Part shown: positions 23,287-38,409 of the stretch, in pieces
How positions within the stretch are numbered: position 1 is the first letter of the stretch
Layout of the letters: the number at the start of each line of letters is the position of its first letter
Origin: Symbiodinium natans
Taxonomy: Eukaryota; Sar; Dinophyceae; Suessiales; Symbiodiniaceae
Length of the DNA stretch: 64,000 bases
Direction: 5' to 3'
NCBI GenBank assembly: GCA_905221605.1
Contig: CAJNDS010000364.1
Span: 92,142-156,141 of the forward strand
The notes under the pieces: generated by a model
What the model saw: the letters and a program-made list of their open reading frames with translations, nothing else
What the model was told of the DNA's origin: nothing
Database searches by the model: none
Position numbers and translations under genes: made by a program

Positions 23287-25497
23287 CTGCATTGGAAGAA
23301 TGTCCGCTTTAGCTCCAACCCCAGGGCCACAGCGCATGAGATGTCCGCTCTTTCGTCTCGATGGGTGCTGTTCCCATGAGCTCAAACATTAAAACTTGAT
23401 TGGAGGCTCTTCCAACCGAGCCTCAGGCAACTGGCAGCTCTGTCAAGTACATGCGATAGGCCCATGACGGCCCATGCCATGCGGGCTGTGCCTGCAGTTG
23501 TCTGAGGCTGTCTGTACATCCGCACTCGCTGTGTCAGCTGGACAGCGTTTTGCTGGCAGTGCGTCAGCGGCTTAACAAGCCGGTCTGCATCCTGGCACTA
23601 AGCACCCAACACAACTTGTAGAGGAGCAAAGATACTTTCCTTATACACTTCTTTGCCTTTAAGGAACATGTTTTGGCAACCGCCAAGAATGTCAGGATGC
23701 CAGCGACTCAACGTCTCTAAAGTCTATACAGCATTATACAGATCTACTCAGCCCTACTCCAGCGATGGTAGGTCTACAAGTGGAAGGTGGCGGTGGAAAT
23801 GTTTTGGGCGGTCCAACCGCGGCTGCTCAGAACTCTTCCACCTCCAAACTGCAGTCACCATACTCGCCTGCCCGGGTCCACTCTTCACTGCAGCAGAGAG
23901 CCCAATGAAACTCACTAGCTCAGAGGTCTTAGCTGCATCATTGCAGGTGATTGCTCTTTTGGTGGCTCTGCTCTCTCTCTGCCCTCGTCTCTCTGCCTTT
24001 CGAATAGCTCCGTCCCTTTCCTCGTCTGCCACCACGGCGCTTGGGAGGAGCGGCCTCAGAATCTCAGAATCCACGGCGAAACAACAAGCGTGCTAGACAT
24101 GCTGTCTTTCAAGGAATTTCTGTGGCAAAAAAAGGGCACTAGCGATGGCCTGAAAACAACAAAAACGTGGTGCTTCTCTCACTCCACGCTGGGCCTTGGC
24201 ATCATCTACGCCGGGAGGAGTTCGAGATTCAGGCGCCATGTCAATGAAATCATCTGACGTCAGCACGAGACTTGTTGCAAGTCTCAAGCTCATGACACAA
24301 CACGTGAAAGCAGGCGGAGGTTGGACAAAGTATTCTTGGCTGCTGCTGCGGATTTGATGTTGCTCACTGGCCTGACGATGGCAATGTCGCAACTTGAAAG
24401 GGCTGGAGCCCTTTCAAGAGCCCGAAGGAGCCAAAAGTAGTACCTGGGCCATTGGGGGCAACAGCACGTGCAAGCCTTTGGGGCGTCAGTCCGGGCCTCC
24501 AAAAACCCTGACATGACTTTTCAAGGGGGTCCAAATCTTCCAAACTTTTTTCGGTTTTTGGTTGAGGGAAAAGGAAGGGAAGTGGATGTTTCTGTTTTGG
24601 GGTTTTGCATAGGAAAACAAAGGCGGTTTTGCATCGTTCCATGTCCAAGCTGACACTCTTACTTTGCCCAGGTCAAAAAATAGTTTCTCGCCCAATACCC
24701 CAATCGAGTTCTGCAGGTAAACCTTTAATTGGCTTTCCTGCATACCCTCTTGGTTGCTATTTCTACGGTTGAATGGAAAGCCCTCCTACTTCACATTTTA
24801 GCGTTTCCCAATGCGGTGACTGCCAATGGGGTGAGGCGGAAGCGCTGCGGGGTCCGCAACACGTTGAGGGAGTCATTATTTGGCAATATGTCTACTTTTC
24901 AATCAGCAGGAAGGCGGTCCCTTTGAAGACTGCTGATTGCTTGGGTTTTGTCACCCTGGAATTCTCATCCGTGTTGCGTGGCCTTCTCTTCACCGAGGTG
25001 AGGAAGGAGGTCAAGCAGAAAGCGCCATAGGTAGAGGTTGGTGGCAAAGGCCTCCTCTTCGTACCCGCGACTCTGGTGAGCCCTGTCTCTCCCCATTGCT
25101 CACTGGAAGCGCCTCCGCCGGAAATTCAAGGTTGATCCCCCTATGGCAGACCAATTTTAGTAGGAGCCTTTTTCCTCGGGCCTCGGGCGAGGTTTGCTGT
25201 CATGAACTGAAGCCGTTGAGGATGGCACTGTCGACGGCTTCCAAGACGTCCTCCTTAAACACCACGGCGGTTTGTTGCCGGTCACGGCAAAGGCTCATGG
25301 TTCTATTGATACACAAGGCCAACTCCAGCGCTCTGCCCATTGGAGATTGCTGCGGGTACCCAAACGGTGAGTGGCTCCAATGTCCGTTGACTTAGCGACG
25401 CTCCGCGGGCTTCTTTGGGAGTGGGCACTCCAAGGACACCCGGCGCGACTCTCTGTGCGCTTGGGCACTCCAGGACATACTCCAGGAGCTCCGGCCG
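23287..25497. other. 3' part of the 15.1 kb eIF6 intron 3
   Basis: No supported exon. Several frames are open on both strands (for example plus 23653-24096 and minus 24364-24743), with no family resemblance. Confidence 0.4.
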
Positions 25498-25544
25498 GGT
25501 TTAGGGTTTAGGGTTTAGGGTTTAGAGTTTAGGGTTTAGGGTTC
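25498..25544 (+). repeat. TTTAGGG array
   Basis: About seven units in eIF6 intron 3. Confidence 0.95.
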
Positions 25545-25839
25545 ACAGGCGCAGGAGACCGGGCTGGACACCCGGCGAGGAGGCGAGGAGGCGAGGAGCA
25601 TGGTTGACTCAAAATCGGCCGACCCCACTGCGAGGGTGGGGAACAAGGGAACAAGCGAAACAACCCAAAAAGCTCAACAACTACCCCCAAAACAAAAAGA
25701 ATCCCCACCCTCCCAAGATCTTGTCTAAGCACAGACCATGGCTATGTGGCCTGCGATTTGCTACCAGGGAGTGTGGGACTTCTGCTTGCAAAGTCCAAGA
25801 CACCAGACAAAATCCATAACCCACTTCATTGTCAGCTCT

Positions 25840-26762
25840 TTTCTGCATGGTGCAGAAGTGTTGGACGAAATGCTGCCCAGGGACTGGCAAGCGCAAGTTG
25901 TTGCTGCAAGGCCAGTGTAAGCATCTTGTTCTGCTGCTGCTGCTCCAAGATCTCCTGCGTCTGCTGCACGTCTAGGTGGAGCATGACTAAATACAACATC
26001 TCTAGACTCTAAACGTGCATATTCTGCACAAGCACACAGACACTTGCACATACTCAAAAAACAACGAAGACAGACATGCATACATTACATACATGCATTC
26101 ATACATGCATGCATGCATGCATATATGCATACATGCATACACGCATACATGCATACACGCATACATGCATACATGCATACATGCATACATGCATACAAGC
26201 ATACATGCATACATGCATACATGCATACATTCATACATGCATACATGCATACATGCATACATGCATACACGCAGACATACATATGCACATACACATGCAC
26301 AGATACAGACACACATACAGGCGCACACACACACATACCCACGCACACACGCACACACGTGTACCCGGTATACAAGCACAAGAAGCTCGATGACACGTTT
26401 TTGCAACAGCCTCACACCAATGAGCAACAATAGCAAGACACGGATTCGGCTCCTGCTGCTGCTGCTGAAGCTGCTGCTGCTGAAACTGAAGCTGTTGCTG
26501 CAACTGCCTTGGTTCAACGTTCACGGTCCTACAGCCGCTATTAGGCCATCAGGCTGAAGAACGCAGCATATCAAGTGAAGTACACTTGTCCAAGCCACTG
26601 CTGATGAAGCTGATGCTGCTGATGTTGCAATTGCTGCTGCTGCTGCTGCAGCACGATTTGTTGCATCTGCGGTTTCTTGGCTTGAACAGGCTTCGCCTGC
26701 GGGGGCGCAGTTTGCTTTTGACCGTGTTGCACAGCCTTGGGTTCCGATCGTCGCGACTCCTC
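25840..26762 (-). CDS. Glutamine-rich protein, two or three exons of an unidentified gene
   Basis: The exon 26762-26586 is 59 codons, phase 0 at both ends, from a CCAG acceptor to a GT donor: EESRRSEPKAVQHGQKQ, then KPVQAKKPQMQQIVL and a Q/H-rich tail ending HQQWLGQ. A second exon at 25971-about 25840 reads DVQQTQEILEQQQQNKM, then LTLALQQQLALASPW. Between them, CTG/CAG-rich DNA near 26440-26510 may hold a Q-run exon. Such Q-rich coiled-coil sequence occurs in transcription and RNA-processing factors; no domain is visible. The exons lie in eIF6 intron 3 in the same orientation. Confidence 0.5.
26086..26275. repeat. 8-bp microsatellite, unit CATACATG
   Basis: About 23 units plus CA-rich flank to 26360. 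It opens long spurious frames on both strands. Confidence 0.95.
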
Positions 26763-27390
26763 CTGGCAAGCACAAGATCTTGGCAGAAAATCCGCTGCTG
26801 GACATGGCGGACCATGACTTCGCCAGGAAAGAGAGAGAGAGAGAGGGAGGCAGACAGGCATGGAAAGATTCATGGGAAAGATTACCAGGAGGGAGTGGTA
26901 AGAGTACAAAGGAGAGTTCACAACTCACTTTGGGTGCTCCTGTGTCCCCTAGCAGATTCTAGCACTTGCAAATAAAGGAGAAAGAAGAGGAGGCTGGAAT
27001 CGCAATGCGAGAAAGAAACTCCCCCCCTCCCCCCAGAAGCTCCGGAGTCGGACTTGGCGGCGACGGCGGTTGGGGCAAGCTCGTGGTGTCCAAGGGCCGA
27101 ATCTCCTAAGGGCAACATTCCAGCGAACAGGGACAACAAATTGAACAGGCACATCATTACATGATAACTATTACTACTATTACTCTTATGGTTATCACAA
27201 TTATTTTTACTATTAGTATGGTTATTATGATTCTTATTACAATTACTACGATTTAAAAATGAAACCATTGTTCTTTTTTATTAGCGGTGTTTTCTGTAGC
27301 TAGATCTGCAAGAGCGGCCTCTGCAGAATGTGCGAAGTTGCACTTCGATCCAAGGGCACCTGAGGAGGTTCCAGCGGCAACCCCCGTCGT

Positions 27391-27842
27391 TCAGGGTTTA
27401 GGGTTTAGGGTTTAGGGTGTAGGGTTTAGGGTTTAGGGTTTAGGGTTTAGGGTTTAGGGTTTAGGGTTTAGGGTTTAGGGTTTAGGGTTTAGGGTTTAGG
27501 GTTTAGGGTTAGGGTTTCGGGGTTTAGGGTTAGGGTTTAGGGTTTAGGGTTTAGGGTTTAAGGGTTTAGGGTTAGGGTTGGTTTAGGGTTTAGGGTTTAG
27601 GGTTTAGGGTTAGGGTTTAGGGTTAGGTTTAGGGTTTAGGGTTTAGGGTTTAGGGTTTAGGGTTTTGGTTTAGGGTTTAGGGTTTAGGGTTTAGGGTTTA
27701 GGGTTTAGGGTTTAGGGTTTAGGGTTTATTATTAGGGTTTAGGGTTCAGGGTTTAGGGTGTAGGGTGTAGGGTTTAGGGTTCAGGGTTCAGGGTTCAGGG
27801 TTCAGGTTTAGGGTTTAGGGTTTGGGGTTTAGGATTTAGGGT
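27391..27842 (+). repeat. Longest interstitial TTTAGGG array (about 450 bp)
   Basis: About 64 units, mostly perfect, with TTAGGG, TTCAGGG, TGTAGGG and one TTATTATTAGGG interruption. Located in eIF6 intron 3 between the Q-rich exons and the PPR-RluA gene. Too degenerate at both ends to be a chromosome end and flanked on both sides by unique sequence. Confidence 0.97.
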
Positions 27843-29974
27843 CGTTTGAGGGTCTAAGGAAAGCTTAGACGTCCAAGGCACAGTGCCCCATCTGTGAGAA
27901 CCGGCAAAGCTTCGTCTTGTGAAAAGTGCCTCGTTCAGAACAGGCTTTTTTGTCGTTATGATTATGATTATGAGTATGATTATGCATTATGATTATTGAT
28001 GATTTTGTTTGTGATTATGATTATTATGATTCTTGATGATTTTGTTTGTTATTATGAATTGAACGGCTTCGCGCGCATCCGCACTGCAGAGACGTGTGCC
28101 ACCAAGATGCTAGTCGCTCGAAGCTCGTCCTTGCTGTGCGCATACGTGCATTTTGAGTCATCGCAGGTGCCTGTCCAATCAGCAATCTTTCAGCATGAGC
28201 CTTCAAGCAAGTTTTGCAGTTGTACTCGTTCTGGAAGCAGCCCTGCCTGTCTGAATAAGTGTTTTGCACAGCTTTGTGCATGTCAAGTCTGGCAAGGAGC
28301 GCAGTTCCGTCTTCTCGTGTGCAAACCTGAGCAAGCAAGTCTTCGACTCTCTACAGCGACTCATGAACAGAATGGTAAGCGCTGCCGAAGCACGGGCATT
28401 GGACACCCTTCATGCACATACCCACAAGGTTGAATTTACACCTCAGTTGCCCGGTCGAAAGCCGCAGTGCGTGGGCTGACTTTCCTTTTGCCATGTGCTC
28501 TTGAACACCCAGAAGAAACTGACCATGGATCAGGGGACATCTTGGTCTTTGAGAACTGCCATGTCCGCGATCGCGGCTCCGACTCGTCTTGGGCCGGGTT
28601 CATCGTCATCTGAGACATGCAAAGTTCTTTTCTGTCCTTGGCTGCAAAGACCCTGACATCATCGGATAGACCCGCAACTTTCGAAACAACTCCTGCGTGT
28701 GTGAACTACTGGATAACTATCGCTATCTACCGTAGAGCTTTCTAACGTCCAGTGAAGCTCCTCTAGGTAACTTTGCCCATATCATCTGTCTTTCTTCCCG
28801 CCTCATTGAACTTTAGTTCGTGCTGCACTTCACTGATTCCAAGTTAAGTTCATACTGCGCTACAGCTACAGCTACAAAGGGGTCTCTTGCCACAAATGGT
28901 GTGTGCTTTCCATGTAGTTCTTCTGTTCTGTATCTTCTGTTGCATACAGAAATATGAGTACGTGCTCACAAAGTTCAAAACTTGCACGATGCGGCACTGG
29001 AGAACAAAAGGTCACATATCCTGTTTCCCTTCAGATCTCCACTTGCTTTCACAGGAACCAACAAGTGCGGACTGCTGAAACGCCAAACCCTGGGGGTTTG
29101 CTCGCTTCTCTTCACTTCCTTTTGCAAGTTTGTGTCGAGCACGAAAACACTGAGTAAGTCCTCCTCCCCCTCCCCCTCCCATGATAACATCTTCAGCTCG
29201 CAGCTTTCCGCTTTAATGTATTCTGGAGGGCGAAAAGTGTGTCCTTTCCATCCTCCCCTTTCCCTCCCCCCTTCCACCCCCCTTTCCACGCCCCCCTGCC
29301 TGCCACCGTTCCACCCCCGCCCCCGCCCTTATCACGCAATCTTATCTCTGAGCTTCGCTGTTCGGTTTATATCTTCCCTCGCAACCCCACCCCCACCTCT
29401 CCACCAAGACTTCTGGGGCGAGGCGAATCGCGTAGCAATGAGCAGCGATTCCAGCAGTTGCGCATAGACATCAGAGCTGCCAAGGCTCCAAAGTATCCGG
29501 GTTCCAGCTCTCCAGCTCGTTGGAAAACAGATCTGGAAAAGGGAAAACAGCGCTGGAAGCCCAGGTTTCTTTGACAAGATGCAAATTCAACTCTTGCCCA
29601 TGCAAAACACGCCTGAGCCAGAGAAGCGGCGGAAATCGACAAGCGAACTAAACCACGCAACACAGCTCGACCTTGTTCCTTATTCCTGAGGCTCCTTGAG
29701 GTCTCCGCAACGCTCGATGTTTTTGTCCCTCCTTTCCCTGCGTCTGCGCTGAGCTTCTGAGCCCGGTGATTTGCCCCCAATCAACAGGGTCCCCATGCGC
29801 CCACGCCCGAATCGCCAGCGATGACCTGCAAGCACCATCAATCCCCCATCCCCGGCTGCATCAGCGAGGTCGAGAGCCGAATGCAGAGAAATGTCCGGCG
29901 CAGCCAGAAAGAGTCTCAAAGTCTCAACGTCATGTTGCCAGATGCACCAGATCGTTCATAATAAGTATCTACGA
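27843..29974. other. Eighth to tenth kilobase of eIF6 intron 3, no supported gene
   Basis: Contains a (TTATGA)n-like AT tract (27953-28050) and C-rich stretches at 29160-29400. Minus-strand frames at 28024-28338 and 29367-29780 are open with ordinary composition but no family resemblance. Confidence 0.4.
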
Positions 29975-30049
29975 ACCCTAAACCCTAAACCCTAAGCTTT
30001 ACCCTAAACCCTAAACCCTAAACCCTAAACCCTAAACCCTAAACCTTAG
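29975..30049 (-). repeat. CCCTAAA array just downstream of the PPR-RluA stop codon
   Basis: About ten units with a GCTTTA interruption, ending 26 bp from the stop codon at 30075. Confidence 0.96.
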
Positions 30050-30074
30050 TAAACCCCCAAACCCCAACACCCAT

Positions 30075-32059
<1,985 letters not shown>

Positions 32060-35000
32060 CTGGCCAGGGCCCACAAGCTGTCGGGTTTCGGGTTTCAGGG
32101 CTTGGCAGCTCTGCTCCCCGCAGCATGTCCCAATCATGTTTCCCATCTTTCGTCCTTCCTTTGAGTCTTACAGCTGGCCCTATCTGCCATGCTGCCCAGT
32201 CGTTGACAGACCTCTCAGGTTTTGTAAGATGTGCTGAAGGTCATAGCCCAGCAGCGCCGGTTTCGTTCTGAGAAGGCGCACAGATTGCGACGCCGTGCAC
32301 AAACTGGAGGGGCTTACTCGAGACTCTCGGACCCTAAGAGGTAATCCCGACACCTTCTTGCTTTCGTCGCCAGGTTTTGAGGTTTGGAGGGTCTCTGGAT
32401 GCAACTGAGCGTTTGTGCGGGAACTTTGAGAGCCCCTAGTTACCAGTTCGTAACACAAGCTGCTGCGGGCCAAAGACGCGCATCCCAGGAAGAGAGCGGA
32501 GAGCGCTCAGCGCAGGAGCGCCCAGAGACATCAACTCACCGAGGAGGTGATTTGTAAACCGAAACGACCCGCTAGAGCTCCCGCAGAACCGGGCACGCAA
32601 CGCGATGGAAAGCAACAGCAGGCATCAGCAAGGAATTTCGCTACTCGCTTGCAAGCCTGAAATCCCAGCCGTTCGACCTCCCTTTTCAACACCATGCCAC
32701 CGCCCCCATCCCATGCCATCCAACACTAAGCAGGAACCCAAGCTCGCACTCGCACCGAGATGGACAGTCACAGAGTGCGAGCGCGCACGCGCGCGCGCGA
32801 GAGAGAGAGAGGAGAGAGAGAGAGAGACACAGAAACAAGAAGTGCGGACAGAAGGCTGTCCGGCAGGCTCCATCATCTTTCGTCTTTGTTCGGTCCGGTT
32901 TCTTGCAGAGTCTGAGCCTTGACTTACTTGTTTTGGGGTCTTGGCTCGTGTCGTGTGCGCAACATTCGTCCCAGGCTTGTCAACAACACCAACTTCTTCG
33001 AGGAAGCGAAGACCACGTAGCATGTGCATGGATCGAGCACTTGAGTACAGATATTGCAAGTTTGAAGATCTGAAGCATTTGCCATCATACTTATAGATAT
33101 AATATACATATATATATATATATATGTTTATATATATATATATATGAGCCTGAGACCTTTCGGGTTCTTCTGGCTTAGTTCTTACAAAGCAATTTTGAAA
33201 AAAAATGCTTGAATACATACGATGGCTAGTATGTATATACATATATATATATAATAGCATGCTCATGCGTTGACTAGTCTGTTAGCTTGCAGTTTCATCA
33301 ATGAGTTTAAAGCTTAGGGTCTCAGGTTTAGAGTTTAAAGTTCAAGGTTTAAGGATGAGGGTTTAGGGTTTAGGCTTGAAGGTTTAAGGTTTACCGATCA
33401 CTACAAGCTGTTGGCATTCGTACTGCCAAGCTATGCCTGGCATAGCCCAAAGCCAGAAGGGCAAAACACAGCAAAGCTAATGACATCGGCAGCCCGAGTC
33501 AGTGCCTTGATTAGGCTGTATGCTTGTCGTTTTGTGACAGAGTTTGAGGCTTAAGGTTTAGGGTTTAGGGTTTAAGGTTTAGGATTTAGCTTTGGGATTT
33601 AGTGTTTCGAGTGAACGACCTTTTCATAAGATATATTGACTAATAAAAAACCTTTTTAAAATATGATGTTTATTATATAGTATGAAATATGAAAATCACA
33701 ACAAATACATCATCCAATCCCTTACGACGTCAAAAGCGGACTATGATTCTGATCTATTTGATACATGAAGCTGCACACAACAAAACTTATTTCCCTACAA
33801 TGACATTTTTAAACCTGTTTTTCATGTTTTCCGTTGCGTTTTTGTGGGCCTGTCTTCTATGTATATACAAGAAAAAAGAATCCCCACAATCTGGGGTTTG
33901 TATCTCACGTTGCTGTCGCTGTAGGTATCTGGCTAATCTTTTCGATTATTTTTAGAAATTCATACATGTACAAGAGAATAAAATCCCTACAGCGATATTT
34001 TTAAAATTGCCATTATGGTTTTCTGTTCTTTATGTTTTTCCGCTGTTGTCCATGTCTGCCTCTGGCTTATCCTTTCAATGGTGATTGGTACAATGCATAA
34101 TCAAAGCATTAAAATATCAGCACAAAACAAAATGAAGTATGGAAGTGCGCAAATAAGCAATGTATACATAGGGCCTCGTAGACAGAGTTCCTCGTGTTTT
34201 CCTCCCCAAATAAACATGTGAGTTTGAAACAAAAAGGTATGTGTGAGCCGGGGACGGAAGGCGGATGGTCCGGCTCTGTCGGCCCCTGGCTATGACGACA
34301 AAACGATGAAAAAAAAAAAACCTCATAAATAAATAAACAGTCAGTCAGGGATGCCCAGTTCGTATGGGCTTCTTGCTCCTGCATAGATATGTTCTATTGC
34401 TGTGTGTCTAGAATGATTCTTACGCACACATTTCATAGTAGCATAACGGAGGTAGCCTGCGCCGCCGCTTGTTCTTCGAGCCGTTGGTGTATCTGATGAA
34501 GAAATAACAACATGTAGTGATTCAGGATATCCCATCCAAGGAATGGGAATGCTCCTAATACATGTAGTGATTTTGCAAAAAAATTGATGTTTTGTGCCTG
34601 CTGGATGATGGCTGTGAGGCTAATGCGCACCCAGCATTGGCAGATAGCTCTCGCCACAGACACATTGTCTCGAAGTACATTGGTCTTCATTCGTTTAAAT
34701 ATTCCTTCGAGAATTGCGAAAAAACCCTTGACTCTACTCAAGACCGCTTCGGGAGGAATGCCTTTGAACGTCATGAGGCCAGGGAATCAAAAGAATCAAA
34801 TTATTTAAATTATCTAAATTCTTGGGCCTCCCCCAGAATTCAAAGAACTCACTATTCAAATTGTTTACATTCTTGGGCCTCCCATGACTCTTATAATTAA
34901 TACATAAAGAAAAACCAGCGGCAACATAGTACATAAAGGTCCCTCTTTCATATCTATATATCTAAATATATATATATATATATATATATACAGATATATA

Positions 35001-35132
35001 TTGGTTATTGATTTTATGTATTTATTTACGTATGTATATAGACGTATGTACATCTGTATATATATATGTATATATAATTATATATATATATATACATACA
35101 ATATGCCAACTGGAATCTCAGTTCTTGTCCGC
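32060..35132. other. 3.07 kb PPR-RluA intron with an AT-rich island
   Basis: Holds degenerate TTTAGGG (33308-33380, 33546-33605), TA microsatellites (33095-33150, 34965-35095) and, from about 33.6 to 35.1 kb, an AT-rich island clearly poorer in GC than the rest of the window. The island contains a direct repeat around ATTCTTGGGCCTCCC (34816 and 34869) and open frames with no recognised match. Confidence 0.6.
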
Positions 35133-38100
35133 CTCTTCGTGTTCTGATCGAAGACCTCCCATCCTGGTGGCTTCATTAGAAAAAGCATGTCCACGGAGTG
35201 CAGGGCAACGGACGGCTCAGAGTACGACCTGCCAGGGCCAGGGTGCAACAGGGTGTAACGGCACATGATTCCTTCGAAGCGCCCACCTTGTGAGAAGCGA
35301 TTCTGCAGCAGGCGGTCGCATGAGGATGTGTCCATCCAGGCAGCTGCCGTGCTTTTGCAGTTGGCGCGACGCGGCCGTGTAGAATTGCTCGTGAAGAAAG
35401 CCAGCGGCGTGGCAGGCAGAAATCAATCCCACAATGCAATATGCGGGAGGGGTCGTGTCTGCAGCTACGATGCGACGCACAAGCTCTTCTTGCAATGGGT
35501 CGAAGAATCCTTCAGCCATTCCAGAGGCAGCAGCACCCCATGAGAGCTCCATCAGCTCATCCCAATCAAATGCCGATATGTTCGGGATGACCTTACAGAG
35601 AACTGCATCTGCAAATTCACCATTCCTTGCGCCAAGCACTGCCAACGCAGACCATAAAGTAGTCAGCTCCTGAGGGGGGTGGTTGCTCTCGGCCCGTAAC
35701 CTCACGAACGCCTCTTTGAGGGTGAAGTGTATGACAATCGGATCACTGATGAAAAGGGCTGCCACTGCGCAGGGAAGTGCTGAAACTCCACGCTCGATCC
35801 CGCTGTCCATCAAACTCCAGAGAACTGCAATACCTGCTTCGACGGCGCTGCTTTTGCCACAGCTGCGTACTACGGACAAATAGCTTGCGGCATCTGGCAC
35901 CGGCGTCGTATGCACCTCATGCAACAGCTCAAGCGCCACCTGCCAACAGGCAGCCGCTTCGCAGGACCACAGCACCGCTGTGTAAGATTGAGTGTCGTGA
36001 ACACGTGCTGCCCAAGATGTTTCCAGAATATCGAGGGCTTGCTGCCAGTGACCCTCAACGCAGCAGCCTAGCACTGAGCGGTACGCCACAGCATCCACCT
36101 CTTCAAGGCTCTGGACCAGCATGCTCAGAAGACTCAGCGCTTGCTGCCACTCTTGCGATGCCTCGCAGCAGTTGATGGCAGCCGTGACCGTTAGAGCGCC
36201 AGGCGAAAGTTTCTGTGCCTGCATTTGTTGCAGTAGACAAATAGCCACTTTCCACTGTCCTTCCTGTCGGCAGGCAGTGATGGCGGCAGTGTAACTTGCT
36301 GCAGTGGGATGCCCTGTGCTCAAGAGGCAAAGGGCTTGCTCCCAAAGCTTCCAACAAATACCAATCGCCGTGCTGATCGTGACTGCATTCGTAGGCATCG
36401 AACCCAGCAAAAGCAGGCCATGTTGCCAGCCACATTGCCCAGATGCCTTGATCGCAACCTCAGTGAGGGCAACGGCCATTGGGGCACAGAGGCAAGTAAG
36501 CGCGTTAGGTAGCCCTAAACCCTAAACCCTAACATCTAAGCCCGAAACCCTGGCAGACTGGGGTGCGGACACTGGAACTTGCTGCATCGAGCTGAATGGT
36601 GACGGAGAGCATACTTTGCACGCCCGCCAGTGCTGATCTCCAGCCAGATGCCTTCTCCACCACATCGTTCATCGAATTATACAACACTGCATCTCGCTGC
36701 ACACCTCTGCTCCAGGCATAGTTGTGGCATATAAAGCATGTCCCAAAATAGGCGTACCCTTTCTATACCCCAGATAGAATAGAAGCCCCTTAAAGGGACC
36801 CCCCAAAAAAAGGACCCCTATTCTCGGACGCTCTCTCTACACGGTTCAAGTCGCGGCACCCCAGCAGCGAAGGTCCCACGAGAGAGTCGACAGGAGACGC
36901 CAAGCCCCTCGTGAGCAAGACTCGTGCAAGACAGAAAGGGTTGCAAAAAGCACAAGACCCCCAGGTGCATGCCAAGCCCCTGGCCGGAAGATGGGTCTGC
37001 CTTTCTCAGTGAGCCGACCACCGCCGACGCGGTGACTTGGTTAGGGCTGATGGCACTTCCCCGCATCGTGTTGAAGATGTGGAGGGCCGTTTCCCACTGC
37101 TGGCCCTTCCTCGTATGTATACATACATATATATATATATATATAATTATATGTACATAATTATATATGTATATGGACCCCAAATGGGCAAAACCTTTGC
37201 GTCTCTAGTGTCATTATTTCACCGCACGATGTCTTGTTGATGCATGCAAACTATGTGGGCCTGCGTGCAAATGTGTATGCAAGCCGGGTAGAAGCTGGAG
37301 TTAGGAGGGCCATCGTGGGAGCTTTGGCACTTTTCGGCGGCTGCTTGCAGCTAGAGCCTCTCGCATGCATGAATAGTTGAAGTGAAGGTGATAACATCCG
37401 GTCGCGCAGGCGAGCGCATCATTGCGCTGAAAATCTCAAGTGCCAGTTGCCATTGATTCTGTGCACGGCCTTGGAGAGAATGGAGAAAAAGTCCAAGTAG
37501 ACTCGTGCTCTGAGGTACGGCAAATACCGGTACGATGCTGTACAGACATGAGACGTGCGCAGAAGTTGATGACCTCGCTGCAAACAATGTTCTTCGGAGG
37601 AATAGAGGCTGCGGACATGTCCTTTACGAGCTTGAGCGCGGCAGCCCCATGCCCACACCGCGTGCACACCAAAATTGCCTAAGTAACAAGTGCCATCGAC
37701 AGGAGAGCACGGGAAAAAAAAAAAAAAAAGCGGATACGCACAAGACGAAATTGCATAGTCGAAGCCTCACAGATTGTGCTATCGCCAGGCCACATGGCTG
37801 AAGATGAACTCATTCTTGGCCACAGAAGCCTTGACGCAGAAAGTTCGCGTCTGGAAGTTACATGCCCCTGCTGCTTTCCAACGCACCAAGCAACGTCGTC
37901 CATCCTCTGCAGCAGCGAAAGAGCTTGTTGCCACTGCAGGCCACGCTTGCAAGCAATCAGAGCAGAGCCGTAGCGGGCAACAGATTGCGGCACCTGAATC
38001 TACACGTGTCGTCTCGGAAAGTAACCAGACAAGTTGGGTGGTGGCAGAGGTGCAACACAACAGCCTGCGCAGAATCCAGATCGGCAACGGCTGTCTGCCA

Positions 38101-38139
38101 CTCGCAGCCGCCTGGCCGCAATGCTTCTCCTCCAGGCAA
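35133..38139 (-). CDS. PPR-RluA fusion gene, N-terminal part: pentatricopeptide repeats
   Basis: PPR arrays bind RNA sequence-specifically, usually in organelles. Exons, minus: about 38139-38065 ([14 protein letters not shown]), 37993-37895 ([19 protein letters not shown]), 37829-37794 ([12 protein letters not shown]), 37678-37555 ([18 protein letters not shown]), 37469-37358 ([14 protein letters not shown]), 37109-37001 ([15 protein letters not shown]), 36458-35287 (390 codons, about ten repeats such as [15 protein letters not shown] and [13 protein letters not shown]) and 35228-35133 ([18 protein letters not shown], start of the RluA domain). All joins keep phase; donors are GC or GT, one possibly GA. 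A 58-nt intron (35229-35286) explains what looks like a frameshift. The start codon is not seen: the first exon must begin between 38,409 (end of eIF6 exon 3) and about 38,140, so the N-terminus and any targeting signal are unknown. Confidence 0.9.
36512..36532 (-). repeat. Short CCCTAAA array in PPR intron 36459-37000
   Basis: Three units, TTTAGGG in gene sense, about 54 nt before the acceptor. A degenerate family B MITE-like copy (36740-36828) lies in the same intron. Confidence 0.85.
36740..36828. mobile_element. MITE-like element, family B copy 4 (weak)
   Basis: Shares GGACCCC-rich interior and spacing with the other copies; the inverted ends are poorly conserved. Confidence 0.4.
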
Positions 38140-38409
38140 GGACCAAGCTCAGATCCACGTCTGGCATCATGCTTCACTGCAACTGCCTGAGTGTGGAGGC
38201 TCTCGTCGCGTGGGCCATCGCGGGCGCATCTTTCTTCAGTCAACATCGAAAGCGATTTTAGTTTATACATGCTTCCGATGCTTTGACGTGTCCCTGTCGA
38301 GCCCGATAGGCTGGAAAACGGGTGCAGAATGGTGCAGACGATGAGATGCGACTTGGCATACAGCTGACGACGTGCATGCAACTGCATGGCGCAAGACCAC
38401 GCGTCAAGC

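Noticed and set aside
26002-26557. Long frames rich in His/Met/Tyr or Cys/Met
   Set aside because: Created by the 8-bp CATACATG microsatellite, open on both strands.
27391-27842. Possible chromosome end (telomere)
   Set aside because: Degenerate at both ends and flanked on both sides by unique DNA containing genes, so it is interstitial.
35229-35345. Apparent frameshift between the PPR frame and the KPPGWEV frame
   Set aside because: Explained by a 58-nt GT-AG intron (35229-35286) that keeps phase on both sides.
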